Source of the DNA: Siphonodentalium dalli
Taxonomy: Eukaryota > Mollusca > Scaphopoda > Gadilida > Siphonodentaliidae
Length of the DNA stretch: 64,000 nucleotides
Direction of reading: 5' to 3'
Assembly (NCBI GenBank): GCA_032622095.1
Contig: CP136068.1
Span: 155,521,151 to 155,585,150, forward strand
The notes beneath the pieces were generated by a model. That model was not told where the DNA came from, did no database searches, and saw nothing but the letters and a program-made list of their open reading frames with translations. Shown here one piece after another: positions 23,291 through 34,350 of this stretch; position 1 is the first letter of the stretch; each line of letters opens with the position of its first letter. A program made the translations under genes and the position numbers.

Positions 23291-24150
23291 TTAATATTCT
23301 CGTTGGTTAGCAGTTTAGCAGCATAGCACCGCTAGAATTGAGTTTGAAACTTTTGTTTTTAATATATTAATTCCTTAGCAGTTTAGCAGCATAGCACCGC
23401 TAGAATTCAGTTTGAAACTCTCTTTTTTAATAATTTCATTCCTTAGCAGTTTAGCAGCATAGCACCGCTAGAATTGATTTTGAAACTCTCTTTTTTAATG
23501 TTTTCATTCCTTAGCAGATTAGCAGCATAGTACCGCTAGAATTGGTTTTCAAACTCACATTTTATAACTTTTTCATTTATTAGCAGCTTAGCAGTGCCCG
23601 AGCCAAGTTTAAAACTCCATTTCTTCATTTTTTCATTCCTTAGCAGTTTAGCAGCATAGCACCGCTAGAATTCAGTTTGAAACTCTTTTTTAATATTTTC
23701 TTTGGTTAGCAGTTTAGCAGCATAGCACTGGTAGAATTGAGTTTGAAACTCTCTTTTTTTATATTTAGATTCATTAGCAGTTTAGCAGCATAGCACCGCT
23801 AGAATTCAGTTTGAAACTCTTGTTTTTAATATTTTCATTCGTTAGCAGTTTAGCAGCATAGCACCGCAAGAATTCAGTTTGAAACTCTCTGTTTTTAATA
23901 TTTTCATTCGTTAGCAGTTTAGCAGCATAGTACCACTAGAATTCAGTTTGAAACTCTCTTTTCTAATATTTTCATTCCTTAGCAGTTTAGCAGCATAGCA
24001 CCGCTAGAATTGAGTTTGAAACTCTCTTTTTAATATTTTCATTTCTTAACAGTTTAGCAGCACAGCACCGCTAGAATTGAGTTTGAAACTCTCTTTTTTA
24101 ATATGTTCATTCCTTAGCAGTTTAGCAGCACAGCACTGCTAGAATCGAGT
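23285..24150 (-). repeat. Minisatellite A, left arm, minus orientation
   Basis: This inverted array has units ttagcagtttagcagcatag, caccgctagaatt, cagtttgaaactctc and ttttttaatattttcatt. It is the inverse of the 7,250-9,580 array. Confidence 0.92.
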
Positions 24151-24837
24151 TCAAAAGACTTCGCGTTTTGACATCCATATTGAATCGGGAAAATGTGTGC
24201 ATAAATGTACAGTTCGGAAACAAAAAGACGAAACCGCTTTTCCGGCAATAGATATCTTTGACTTTACTTTGATGTAAACGAATACCCAAAAATGTTGACC
24301 ACGTTTCTTGCCATATATGGTTTATTTTCTGTTTACTTGGCAACCAAAATTATTATGGTAGAAACCATAAAAAGTAATGAGTTTTCGTATAATATAAGAT
24401 TTGACCAATTGACAAAAATAACCCATATACATGTACATGTATGTTTGTGGGTGGGTATGAAAGCCATAATATAGAAATTTGATAGCCTGTAGTATGCAAG
24501 TGATCAGCTGAATGTTTGTTCTGGAAATGGAATCTGGTGGCATCTGTTTCAGACTGTATATCATCCTGAGTCTAAAGCCTTTTATAATTAGCCCTTTAAT
24601 ATATCAAAGGATTGGTAATTATAATGAAAATCAATTTATGACTCAAGTCATCAATTAATTTTCATTATAATTTTACATGTCGAACTTGGAAAGCCAAATT
24701 CATTCATGTGTCGCATATATTTTGTTGAGTATGGATATGGTACAATAAATGGGTGGATTTAGTGTACAGTACCCTTAAAGGTTGCATAAGTATGCTGTAT
24801 GGCACATTTATCAATAAATTGTGCAAAAAAGGAACTT

Positions 24838-25110
24838 TTTGGTCAAAACCAAAATTGGTTTTTATCAAAACCAACATTGGTTTCATATATAAAACCAGTT
24901 TGTGTTTTGATCAAAACCAGTTGGCGCTTGGTATTTGGTTTTGATCAAAACCTAATTTGGTTACATATATGGGACAAAAGTATAAAGCCAATTTGGGTTT
25001 TTATCAAAACCAGTTGGCGCTTGGTATTTGGTTTTGATCAAAACCTAATTTGGTTACATATATGGGACAAAGTTCAAAACCATATTTGGTTTTTAATAAA
25101 ACCAAAACGT
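24838..25110. repeat. GGTTTTGATCAAAACC palindromic tandem repeat
   Basis: Two units of about 97 bp contain the perfect 16-bp palindrome GGTTTTGATCAAAACC, then taatttggttacatatatgg and gacaaa. Several partial units flank them. The mirror set is at about 34,075-34,350. Confidence 0.85.
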
Positions 25111-25968
25111 TTAAGAGTGGGTATACCTGCAACTTATAACGTGTGTTACTTCGTGTACAGTATTGCTATGGGGACACACATTAATTGAGTAGTCACATGA
25201 TTTTACGGCGTTAAAGCTATGCATGTTTATAGATCTCGATCATCGTCTAGCGACACGTGTAATCAATTGTCGGTGGTGGGGACAAGCGTCCATAAAGTGA
25301 CCACCAGCACGCTTAATTGGCTCTAGTCAAAACAAAAAGACATGCTATTAATGCCCATTGATCGAGTGAAAGCGATGTTTTCCAATTCTAATACACAATG
25401 GTGGGATAAAATGATCCAAAACTTCGAAAACAAACGCTGAACACAAAAATCAGTCAATAATTATCGGTAAAAACCCACCTTTTGTTAATTTGTTTTAATA
25501 TATCAATATATCTTATGTTAATCTCCCCAAATCAAAGGCATATTTGAATCCAAGTCGCCACTATATTCCTATATTTAACTATAATTACGAAGCGACTTCG
25601 GAGCACACAATTTACGCGTGATTCCGGTTTAACCAATCAGTGATCAGTATACTCAGTGGTCATTGAGTTCTTTTTCAATGCAAAAACTAATTTGAAATTA
25701 TTTTTTAAATATGGGAAAACACATGCACTCGAATTTTATTTTCGTCGTGCTCTGGAAGACAATACAGATAATGAACCAGAATGTTATGCTTGTCTTGGAT
25801 GTTTGTCCCTTTGTGCGGTACCTGCTACGTACTGAATTGACCGATAATAAATTCCGACAGTAAGTGCATCCAATGTATAATAAATACATTCATTACACAG
25901 CTACGCATGGATAAATAGTTCACAGTAAGTTGAAACATAACATGTTCTCGGTGGAATATAGCACAGGC
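25111..25968. other. No recognisable gene
   Basis: AT-rich sequence between the palindromic repeat and the fold-back element. A 63-codon minus-strand frame (25,698-25,889) shows no domain. Confidence 0.4.
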
Positions 25969-27178
25969 CCTGGGTAAAATACTAAAATACAAATATAGGC
26001 TATACCATTGACAAGGTTAAAGGTCGATTTTGGCTAAAACCACCCAAAATATCAAAACCCTAATAAATTCCAGAAATCATTTTCAGCAAAATTATCACCC
26101 AGTGTAGCCTGTTGACAATCCAATTCTCTTTCATTTGACATATGAATCGGCGAAATTGAACGAGAGAAGTTGAGATATCGTATCGTAAACTACCGAAATA
26201 TACCGAAGACATCGGGTCGTCATCATCCATGTCCGCACAGTGGCATTTGACCCAGTTATAAAATCAATATTTTCGATCAATAATTTGTCGCGATCGTGTA
26301 CTTAAGGGCGATTATATAACCTCTAACTGCTCATATAAGTGATTCCGAAGACACCGTACCTTTTTTATTTCACCCAATGTGTTGGTGTCCAATTTTCTCA
26401 ACTTTATTCGTCAAATTCCAAAAACAAGACCTGTCTGCCAATCACAGAAAAGCGAAAGTAAAACACGAATGCACGGGTCAAGGTCATGTGAACTTCCCAG
26501 AATTTTAATATTGTATCAAAGAAAATTCCAATTATTTAACGATACTTTCATGTTCACCTTTGTTTTAAAATAAGATACACTTCTTGATACGGAGAAAATT
26601 AATAATTCAGATGTTTCTTCAATACTCTAACGGATATTTATGCATATTGATTGTTTTCAAGCCAACATTTGTGAACTTTACTCTTGCTTATTGTCAAGCA
26701 ATCAGCAAGTGGCTCAAAATATACAGCCAGTCGCAGACTTGTCTTGTTTTAGGAATTCGTTCGATGAATAAAGTTGAATAAATCGAGCACAAACACATCG
26801 GTAAAATAAAAAAAACGTGTGGGTGGCTTCGGACTAACTGGCGGAGAGCATCTGAGCATTTATGGATAATGTCATCGGGTTTAAGTACACGTCCGCGACA
26901 AATTAATGCTTTATATATTTGATAACTAAGTCAAAGGCCTCTGAGCGGACATGGAAGATGACGACCAGATTTCTCCTGCAGATTTGGGTAGTTTAGTTAT
27001 ATAGCAAATAAAAAGGAATTTCATTGCCAATAAGACACACCTGCGGATATTTTGGCTGAAATGATTGATTTCGAGATTTCATTAGGGTTTTGATAGTTGG
27101 TGTGGTTTTAGCCAAAATCGATCGTTTGAAACTTGTCACTGGTATAGTCTATATTGGCATTTTAGTATTTTCCCCAGG
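25969..27178. mobile_element. 1.2-kb fold-back element, left-arm copy
   Basis: The ends are inverted: CCTGGGTAAAATACTAAAAT on the left and attttagtattttccccagg on the right. The two arms match inwards through the tttggctaaaaccac/gtggttttagccaaa block, the gtcgtcatcatccatgtccg-type block, the aagtgattccgaagac-like block and acaagacctgtctgcca/gcagacttgtcttgt. The unpaired centre is at about 26,460-26,700. Each arm is about 500-600 bp and visibly diverged from its partner. Fold-back organisation suggests a nonautonomous DNA element. No transposase is present. Confidence 0.7.
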
Positions 27179-27398
27179 TGCCTGCGGAATATGGTAATGC
27201 ATTGAGGACATTTCGTCGTTTATTGACAGCATCCGATTGCGAGAACGGTGGAATGATATACAAGCCGGAAGGGAGATGCATTTGGTATGTTGATGGGAGT
27301 GTCAGTGTGACGTCATGGGACGCGGCAAATTCGAGTTGCATCAACATGGGCGGATATCTTGTTATTGTCGACAGTGTCACTCTGAACGAGTTCATCAA
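27178..27398 (+). CDS. C-type lectin-like domain, N-terminal exon
   Basis: The exon starts after a good acceptor (tattttccccag, AG at 27,176-27,177) and stops before a donor GTTAGT at 27,399-27,404. It encodes about 73 residues. Visible features are the Cys pair around SDCENGG and GRCIWYVDG, then SWDAANSSCINMGGYLVIVDS, the classic first half of a C-type lectin-like fold (WxxA-x-x-x-C and GGYLVxVxS). It ends in LNEFIK. The second half, with the calcium-binding and last Cys residues, would be in another exon that I could not find within the window. The acceptor lies exactly at the terminus of the fold-back element. The 27,178 codon is GTG, so this is an internal exon and not a translation start. 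Confidence 0.7.
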
Positions 27399-27399
27399 G

Positions 27400-28320
27400 T
27401 TAGTGTAATGTTATATATATACTAGATGAAACATGCTCCATTCAGGGGCATTTAATTAGCATCGAAGTGGCCCGTGGACCTTGCCCTTGTTCACTTCGCG
27501 GCGCACATTTGGGCCTATATATTAAAAGAACGTTCATATTCAACTTATTTGATTCTGAATTAAGCCCATAGTGAGCTTATTTTGATTTGCTGCATATTTT
27601 TTTATTTATTTGTTTAATTAAATGTTTTTAAATCAAAATTGTGAAAAACTAATGCCGTTGTAACCTCCGCCAGTGTACACCGATTCACCACACCACATTT
27701 GGTTGAAATCGGACCTGCAGTCTGCGAGAAATTCAGGACAGACAGACATATATATCTGGCGCTCTTATCAGTGATCGAAAGCGGTATATATGTGGCAAAT
27801 GAGAGAATATTAGTTACCTGGTTTTTTGTTGTTGTAGATCTCTGTTGTATTGTAGAGGAATTGGATTAAATGTGGTTTAACTCCACTGAAATTTATACGA
27901 CTATGCGCTGAGCACCAGATAAGCATCACTCACGCTTACCTAGATACACCAGCAGCTATCGTTTTTGTTTTGAGGAAAAACCAACATAACCATAAAGTAG
28001 CACTTTATCAATCGGCCTACGCTTGCGTTGTATGATGATAAATAATTAGTTAGTAAATACTCTAGACTCTTGGAATGAGTGGCATACATTTCCTTCCTTT
28101 TTTCTGACTATCCAAAACTCATAGTCAACTCGACAGTTGCAGCAATCCAGATTAAAGATTCTAATTAATTACCAGAATCGTGCCAAACACATCGTAATCG
28201 TATAATACACTGATGTGGGATTTTGGAGCAAAATAAAAACATATTTCTCACCATTACCATCGACTGCAAAACAGATGGAGATAATCTAAATATTATAATG
28301 GAATCTCCACCGCCTCGAAG
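27400..28320. other. Intron-like sequence, no further exon seen
   Basis: I looked here for the second half of the lectin domain (WND, EPN/QPD or a terminal Cys block) and did not see it in any frame. The sequence is AT-rich and noncoding. A 28-bp block near 27,470-27,500 is missing from the other arm. Confidence 0.4.
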
Positions 28321-28331
28321 CAGGGCAGTGG

Positions 28332-28404
28332 CTATTCGCCACCCGGGTGGCGAATAGTCATATTACCTAGGAATCGCTATTCGCCACCCGGGTGGCGAAT
28401 AGCG
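28332..28404. repeat. Two perfect palindromes built on TATTCGCCACC
   Basis: Positions 28,332-28,357 form a 26-bp perfect palindrome with half-site CTATTCGCCACCC. Positions 28,375-28,404 form a 30-bp perfect palindrome with half-site CGCTATTCGCCACCC. The two share the same core, with 17 bp between them. The mirror pair is at 30,840-30,869 and 30,888-30,913, with no base change seen. The half-site recurs as ggtggcgaataac in every unit of the neighbouring poly-G array. Confidence 0.93.
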
Positions 28405-28789
28405 TTTATATATTTTCTTTATTTGCTCCACATACGGAGAGTATGGCGATCTCGAGCATCTGGAATAAGAAACTTACGCAAAAGGGGGTTACATAACATT
28501 GTTTTCTTCTAACACTGGAACTTCAAATACGGAATACAAGCATGTTTTAGCTCAAAATTATGTGATCTGTATGACAGGTGGAGATGGATGAGGGGAGGAG
28601 GGGATGGGGTGTTGCATAACTGATTGAGGATTTTAGGGGGTGGGGAAAGGGGTACCTTTTTTTCATCATACCTGGTGTCAGATTATTTGTTTTGCATTAT
28701 ATGTAAGGATTTGTGTACTACATTATAGGCGTTCATTTCATCGCAAATTTTAGGTTTAGAAGTACATTTCGGACAATTATTTGTTATTG

Positions 28790-29420
28790 GAATTTGTGAT
28801 GGGTGGGGGGGGGGGTGGGGGTAACATTATTATTAAATCTCAGACTGCAGTTATATTTCTTCATTTGTGTATTGGATTAGCCGATCCCTAAATCATAAAC
28901 AATCATTTTCTAAAAACTGGAAGTGTGGAATTGCGAAAACAAATCTGACCTGAATTGTTTGGGGGGGGGGGGGGGTGGGTGGCGAATAACCTTATTCTTA
29001 AAACTGGGACCTCATATGAGCTTCTAATTTCGTGCATTAGATTAGACGACCCTGCAATCATAATCAATCATTTGATAGAACTGGAAGTGGAATTGCGAAC
29101 AAAGATCTGCAATCTGAATTGATTGGTTGGTGGCGGGGGGGGGGGGGGGGGGGGTGGCGAATAACTTTAATCTTAAAACTTGGATGTCAGATGAGTTTCT
29201 TATTTTGTGCATTAGTTTAGACGATCATACAACCATAGACAATCATTTTATGGACCTGGAAGTGGAATTGCGAACAAAAATCTGCGTTCCTGAATTGGTT
29301 GGCTGGTGAGGGGGGGGGGGGGGGGGGTGGCGAATAACTTTAATGTTAAAACTTGGATGTCATTGGTTGGTGGTGGGGGGGGGGGGGGGGGGCGAATAAC
29401 TTTAATATTAAAACTTGGAT
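28790..29420 (+). repeat. Poly-G-anchored tandem repeat, left of gap
   Basis: Units of about 175-185 bp start with a run of 8-22 G, followed by tggcgaataactttaat, cttaaaacttggatgtcaga and aactggaagtggaattgcga. The last units before the gap are shortened to about 60 bp. Open frames here are artefacts of the repeat. The array runs straight into the N gap. Confidence 0.9.
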
Positions 29421-29520
29421 NNNNNNNNNNNNNNNNNNNNNNNNNNNNNNNNNNNNNNNNNNNNNNNNNNNNNNNNNNNNNNNNNNNNNNNNNNNNNNNN
29501 NNNNNNNNNNNNNNNNNNNN
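29421..29520. other. 100-N assembly gap at the palindrome centre
   Basis: Exactly 100 Ns lie inside the poly-G array, at the turning point of the inverted repeat. A round 100 is a typical placeholder for a gap of unknown length, so neither the true centre nor the join itself is established by the sequence. Confidence 0.98.
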
Positions 29521-30450
29521 TAAAGTTATTCGCCACCCCCCCCCCCCCACCCCCACCAACCAACCAATTCAGATTCCAGATTTTTTTTGGCAATTCCACT
29601 TCCAGTTCTATTAAAACGATTTTTATGATTGAAGGATCGTCTAATCTAATGCACAAAGTAAGATGCTCATCTGACATTCAAGTTTTAAGAATGAAGTTAC
29701 TCGCCCACCCCCCCCCCCCCCCCGCCAACCAACCAATTCAGATTGCAGATTTTTGTTCGTAATTCCACTTCCAGTTCTATAAAATGATTGTAAATGATTG
29801 AATGATCGTCTAATCTAATGCACAAAATAAGAAGCTCATCTGACATCCAAGTTTTAATATCAAAGTTATTCCCCCCCCCCCCACCACCAACCAATGACAT
29901 CCAAGTTTTAACATTAAAGTTATTCGCCACCCCCCCCCCCCCCTCACCAGCCAACCAATTCAGGATCGCAGATTTTTGTTCGCAATTCCACTTCCAGGTC
30001 CATAAAATGATTGTCTATGGTTGTATGATCGTCTAAACTAATGCACAAAATAAGAAACTCATCTGACATCCAAGTTTTAAGATTAAAGTTATTCGCCACC
30101 CCCCCCCCCCCCCCCCCCGGCCACCAACCAACCAATTCAGATTGCAGATTTTTGTTCGCAATTCCACTTCCAGTTCTATCAAATGATTGATTATGATTGC
30201 AGGGTCGTCTAATCTAATGCACGAAATTAGAAGCTCATATGAGGTCCCAGTTTTAAGAATAAGGTTATTCGCCACCCACCCCCTCCCCCAACCAATTCAG
30301 GTCAGATTTGTTTTCGCAATTCCACACTTCCAGTTTTTAGAAAATGATTGTTTATGATTTAGGGATCGGCTAATCCAATACACAAATGAAGAAATATAAC
30401 TGCAGTCTGAGATTTAAGAATAATGTTACCCCCCCCCCCCACCCATCACA
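29521..30450 (-). repeat. Poly-C-anchored tandem repeat, right of gap
   Basis: This is the reverse complement of the left array: attaaagttattcgccaccc followed by C runs, ccaaccaaccaattcagatt and gttcgcaattccacttccag. At least five units are seen, more than on the left side. Confidence 0.9.
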
Positions 30451-30839
30451 AATTCCAATAACAAATAATTGTCCGAAATGTACTTCTAAATCTAAAATTT
30501 GCGATGAAATGAACGCCTATAATGTAGTACACAAATCCTTACATATAATGCAAAACAATAATCTGACACCAGGTATGATGAAAAAACGGTACCCCCTTTC
30601 CCCACCCCTAAAAGCCTCAATCAGTTATGCAACACCCCATCCCCTCCTCCCCTCATCCATCTCCACCTGTCATACAGATCACATAATTTTTAGCTAAAAC
30701 ATGCTTGTATTCCGTATTTGAAGTTCCAGTGTTAGAAGAAAAAAATGTTATGTAACCCCCTTTTGCGTAAGTTTCTTATTCCAGATGCTCGAGATCGCCA
30801 TACTCTCCGTATGTGGAGCAAATAAAGAAAATATATAAA

Positions 30840-30913
30840 CGCTATTCGCCACCCGGGTGGCGAATAGCGATTCCTAGGTAATATGACTATTCGCCACCCG
30901 GGTGGCGAATAGC
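30840..30913. repeat. Paired TATTCGCCACC palindromes, right arm
   Basis: This is the mirror image of 28,332-28,404: the 30-bp palindrome at 30,840-30,869 and the 26-bp palindrome at 30,888-30,913. Both remain perfect. Confidence 0.93.
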
Positions 30914-31819
30914 CACTGCCCTGCTTCGAGGCGGTGGAGATCCCATTATAATATTTAGATTATCTCCATCTGTTTTGCAGTCGATGGTAATGGTGAGAAA
31001 TATGTTTTTATTTTGCTCCAAAATCCCACATCAGTGTATTATACGATTACGATGTGTTTGGCACGATTCTGGTAATTAATTAGAATCTTTAATCTGGATT
31101 GTTGCAACTGTCGAGTTGACTATGAGTTTTGGATAGTCAGAAAAAAGGAAGGAAATGTATGGCACTCATTCCAAGAGTCTAGAGTATTTACTAAATAATT
31201 ATTTATCATCATACAACGCAAGCGTAGGCAGATTGATAAAGTGCTACTTATGGTTATGTTGGTTTTTCCTCAAAACAAAAACGATAGCTGCTGGTGTATC
31301 TAGGTAAGCGTGAGTGATGCTTATCTGGTGCTCAGCACATTGTCGTATAAATTTCAGTGGAGTTAAACCACATTTAATCCAATTCCTCTACAATACAACA
31401 GAGATCTACAAAAAACAAACTAGGTAACTAATATTCTCTAATTTGCCACATATATACCGCTTTCGATCACTGATAAGAGCGCCAGATATATATGTCTGTC
31501 TGTCCTGAATTTCTCGCAGACTGCAGGTCCGATTTCAACCAAATGTGGTGTGGTGAATCGGTGTACCCTGGCGGAGGTTACAACGGCATTAGTTTTTCAC
31601 AATTTTGATTTAAAAACATTTAATTAAACAAATAAATAAAAAAATATGCAGCAAATCAAAATAAGCTCACTATGGGCTTAATTCAGAATCAAATAAGTTG
31701 AATATGAACGTTGTTTTAATATATAGGCCCAAATGTGCGCCGCGAAGTGAACAATGCTAATTAAATGCCCCTGAATGGAGCATGTTTCATCTAGTATATA
31801 TATATAACATTACACTAAC

Positions 31820-32041
31820 TTGATGAACTCGTTCAGAGTGACACTGTCGACAATAACAAGGTATCCGCCCATGTTGATGCAACTCGAATTTGCCGCGTCC
31901 CATGACGTCACACTGACACTCCCCATCAACATACCAAATGCATCTCCCTTCCGGCTTGTATATCAGTCCACCGTTCTCGCAATCGGATGCTGTCAATAAA
32001 CGACGAAATGTCCTCAATGCATTACCATATTCCGCAGGCAC
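31820..32041 (-). pseudogene. C-type lectin-like exon, right-arm copy, frameshifted
   Basis: This is the same exon as 27,178-27,398, with the acceptor and GTTAGT donor retained. One extra G in the run after TATGTTGATG (four Gs instead of three) shifts the frame after GRCIWYVDG. The SWDAANSSC and GGYLVIVDS segments therefore fall out of frame. One other substitution (Met to Leu in ENGGMIYKP) was seen. As written it could not encode the fold. A homopolymer assembly error is an alternative explanation for the single base. Confidence 0.75.
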
Positions 32042-33247
32042 CTGGGGAAAATACTAAAATGCCAATATAGACTATACCAGTGACAAGTTTCAAACGATCG
32101 ATTTTGGCTAAAACCACACCAACTATCAAAACCCTAATGAAATCTCGAAATCAATCATTTCAGCCAAAATATCCGCAGGTGTGTCTTATTGGCAATGAAA
32201 TTCCTTTTTATTTGCCATATAACTAAACTACCCAAATCTGGAGAAATCTGGTCGTCATCTCCATGTCCGCTCAGAGGCCTTTGACTTAGTTATCAAATCA
32301 ATATTATATAAGCATTAATTTGTCGCGGACGTGTACTTAAACCCGATGACATTATCCATAAATGCTCAGATGGGGCGAAGCCACCCACACGTTTTTTTTA
32401 TTTCACCCGATGTGTTTGTGCTCGATTTATTCAACTTTATTCATCGAACGAATTCCTAAAACAAGACGAGTCTGCGACTGGCTGTATATTTTGAGCCACT
32501 TGCTGATTGATTGACAATAAGCAAGAGTAAAGTTCACAAATGTTGGCTTGAAAACAATCAATATGCATAAATATCCGTTAGAGTATTGAAGAAACATCTG
32601 AATTATTAATTTTCTCCGTATCAAGAAGTGTATCTTATTTAAAACAAAGGTGAACATGAAAGTATCATTAAATAATTGGAATTTTCTTTGATACAATATT
32701 AAAATTCTGGGAAGTTCACATGACCTTGGCCCGTGCATTCGTGTTTTACTTTCGCTTTTCTGTGATTGGCAGACAGGTCTTGTTTTTGGAATTTGACGAA
32801 TAAAGTTGAGAAAATTGGACACCAACACATTGGTGAAATAAAAACGTACGGTGTCTTCGGAATCACTTGCGGAACATATATGAGCAGTTAGAGGTTATAT
32901 AATCGCCCTTAAGTACACGATCGCGACAAATTATTGATCGAAAATATTGATTTTATAACTGGGTCAAATGCCACTGAGCGGACATGAATGATGACGACCC
33001 GATGTCTTCGGTATATTTCGGTAGTTTACGATACGATATCTCAACTTCTCTCGTTCAATTTCGCCGATTCATATGTCAAATGAAAGAGAATTGGATTGTC
33101 AACAGGCTACACTGGGTGATAATTTTGCTGAAAATGATTTCTGGAATTTATTAGGGTTTTGATATTTGGGGGTGGTTTTAGCCAAAATCGACCTTTAACC
33201 TTGTCAATGGTATAAGCCTATATTTGTATTTTAGTATTTTCCCCAGG
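32040..33247. mobile_element. 1.2-kb fold-back element, right-arm copy
   Basis: This is the mirror copy of 25,969-27,178. Its outer end reads tattttagtattttccccag, closer to the partner terminus than the left-arm version, which reads taaaatac after CCTGGG. Again there is no coding capacity. Confidence 0.7.
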
Positions 33248-34074
33248 GCCTGTGCTATATTCCATCGAGAACATGTTATGTTTCAACTTACTGTGAACTA
33301 TTTATCCATGCGTAGCTGTGTAATGAATGTATTTATTATACATTGGATGCACTTACTGTCGGAATTTATTATCGGTCAATTCAGTACGTAGCAGGTACCC
33401 TCACAAAGGGACAAACATCCAAGACAAGCATAACATTCTGGTTCATTATCTGTATTGTCTTCCAGAGCACGACGAAAATAAAATTCGAGTGCATGTGTTT
33501 TCCCATATTTAAAAAATAATTTCAAATTAGTTTTTGCATTGAAAAAGAACTCAATGACCACTGAGTATACTGATCACTGATTGGTTAAACTGGAATCACG
33601 CGTAAATTGTGTACTCCGAAGTCGCTTCGTAATTATAGTTAAATATAGGAATATAGTGGCGACTTGGATTCAAATATGCCTTTGATTTGGGGAGATTAAC
33701 ATAAGATATATCGATACATTAAAACAAATTAACAAAAGGTGGGTTTTTACCGATAATTTCGAAGTTTTGGATCATTTTATCCCACCATTGTGTATTATAA
33801 TTGGAAAACATCGCTTTCACTCGATCAATGGGCATTAATAGCATGTCTTTTTGTTTTGACTAGAGCCAATTAAGCGTGCTGGTGGTCACTTTATGGCAGC
33901 TTGTTCCCACCACCGACAATTGATTACACGTGTCGCTAGACGATGATCGAGATCTATAAACATGTATAGCTTTAACGCCGTAAAATCATGTGACTACTCA
34001 ATTAATGTGTGTCCCCATAGCATACTGTACACGAAGTAACACACGTTATAAGTTGCAGGTATACCCCACTCTAA

Positions 34075-34350
34075 ACGTTTTGGTTTTTTTTTTAAACCAA
34101 ATATGGTTTTGAACTTTGTCCCATATATGTAACCAAATTAGGTTTTGATCAAAACCAAATACCAAGCGCCAACTGTTTTGATAAAAACCCAAATTGGTTT
34201 TGAACTTTTGTCCCATATATGTAACCAAATTAGGTTTGATCAAAACCAAATACCAAGCGCCAACTGGTTTTGATCAAAACACAAACTGGTTTTATATATG
34301 AAACCAATTTTGGTTTTGATAAAAACCAATTTTGGTTTTGACCAAAAAGT
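34075..34350. repeat. GGTTTTGATCAAAACC repeat, right arm
   Basis: This is the mirror copy of 24,838-25,110. One of the palindromes here is altered (ggtttgatcaaaacc lacks a T). Confidence 0.85.

Larger units (their letters stand above)
7085..24365 (+). mobile_element. Candidate giant MULE-like element, left-arm copy
   Basis: The left end begins GTTTCTATCATAATAATTT. The right end is its inverted counterpart, ending with the reverse complement of GTTTCTACCATAATAATTT. Further matched inverted segments follow inwards: aaacagtaaataa versus aaacagaaaataa, and tatggcaagaaacgtggtca on both. Next comes minisatellite A (7,250-9,580 versus 23,285-24,150 inverted) and satellite B (11,881-13,015 versus 21,975-23,075 inverted). 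A MULE-type transposase remnant lies inside. Mutator-like elements commonly have long terminal inverted repeats, so a giant MULE is plausible. I found no convincing 8-11-bp target-site duplication, so the exact ends and the mobile status are inference. Confidence 0.55.
5446..29420 (+). repeat. Left arm of a ~46-kb inverted repeat
   Basis: Read outside-in, this arm is the reverse complement of 29,521-51,948. Anchors include an identical 71-codon frame (5,611-5,826 minus; 51,562-51,777 plus), satellite arrays, the MULE fragments, the C-type-lectin exon and the paired TATTCGCCACC palindromes. All appear in mirrored order. Homology starts at aataatacctgtgaagggta and there is none in the bases to its left. 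Sampled identity looks like 97-99%, with scattered indels. The arm carries two large insertions missing from its partner (8,310-9,420 and 10,557-11,677). Confidence 0.95.

Noticed and set aside
29248-29762. Open frames crossing the centre
   Set aside because: They read through 100 Ns and poly-G/poly-C tracts and have no meaning.
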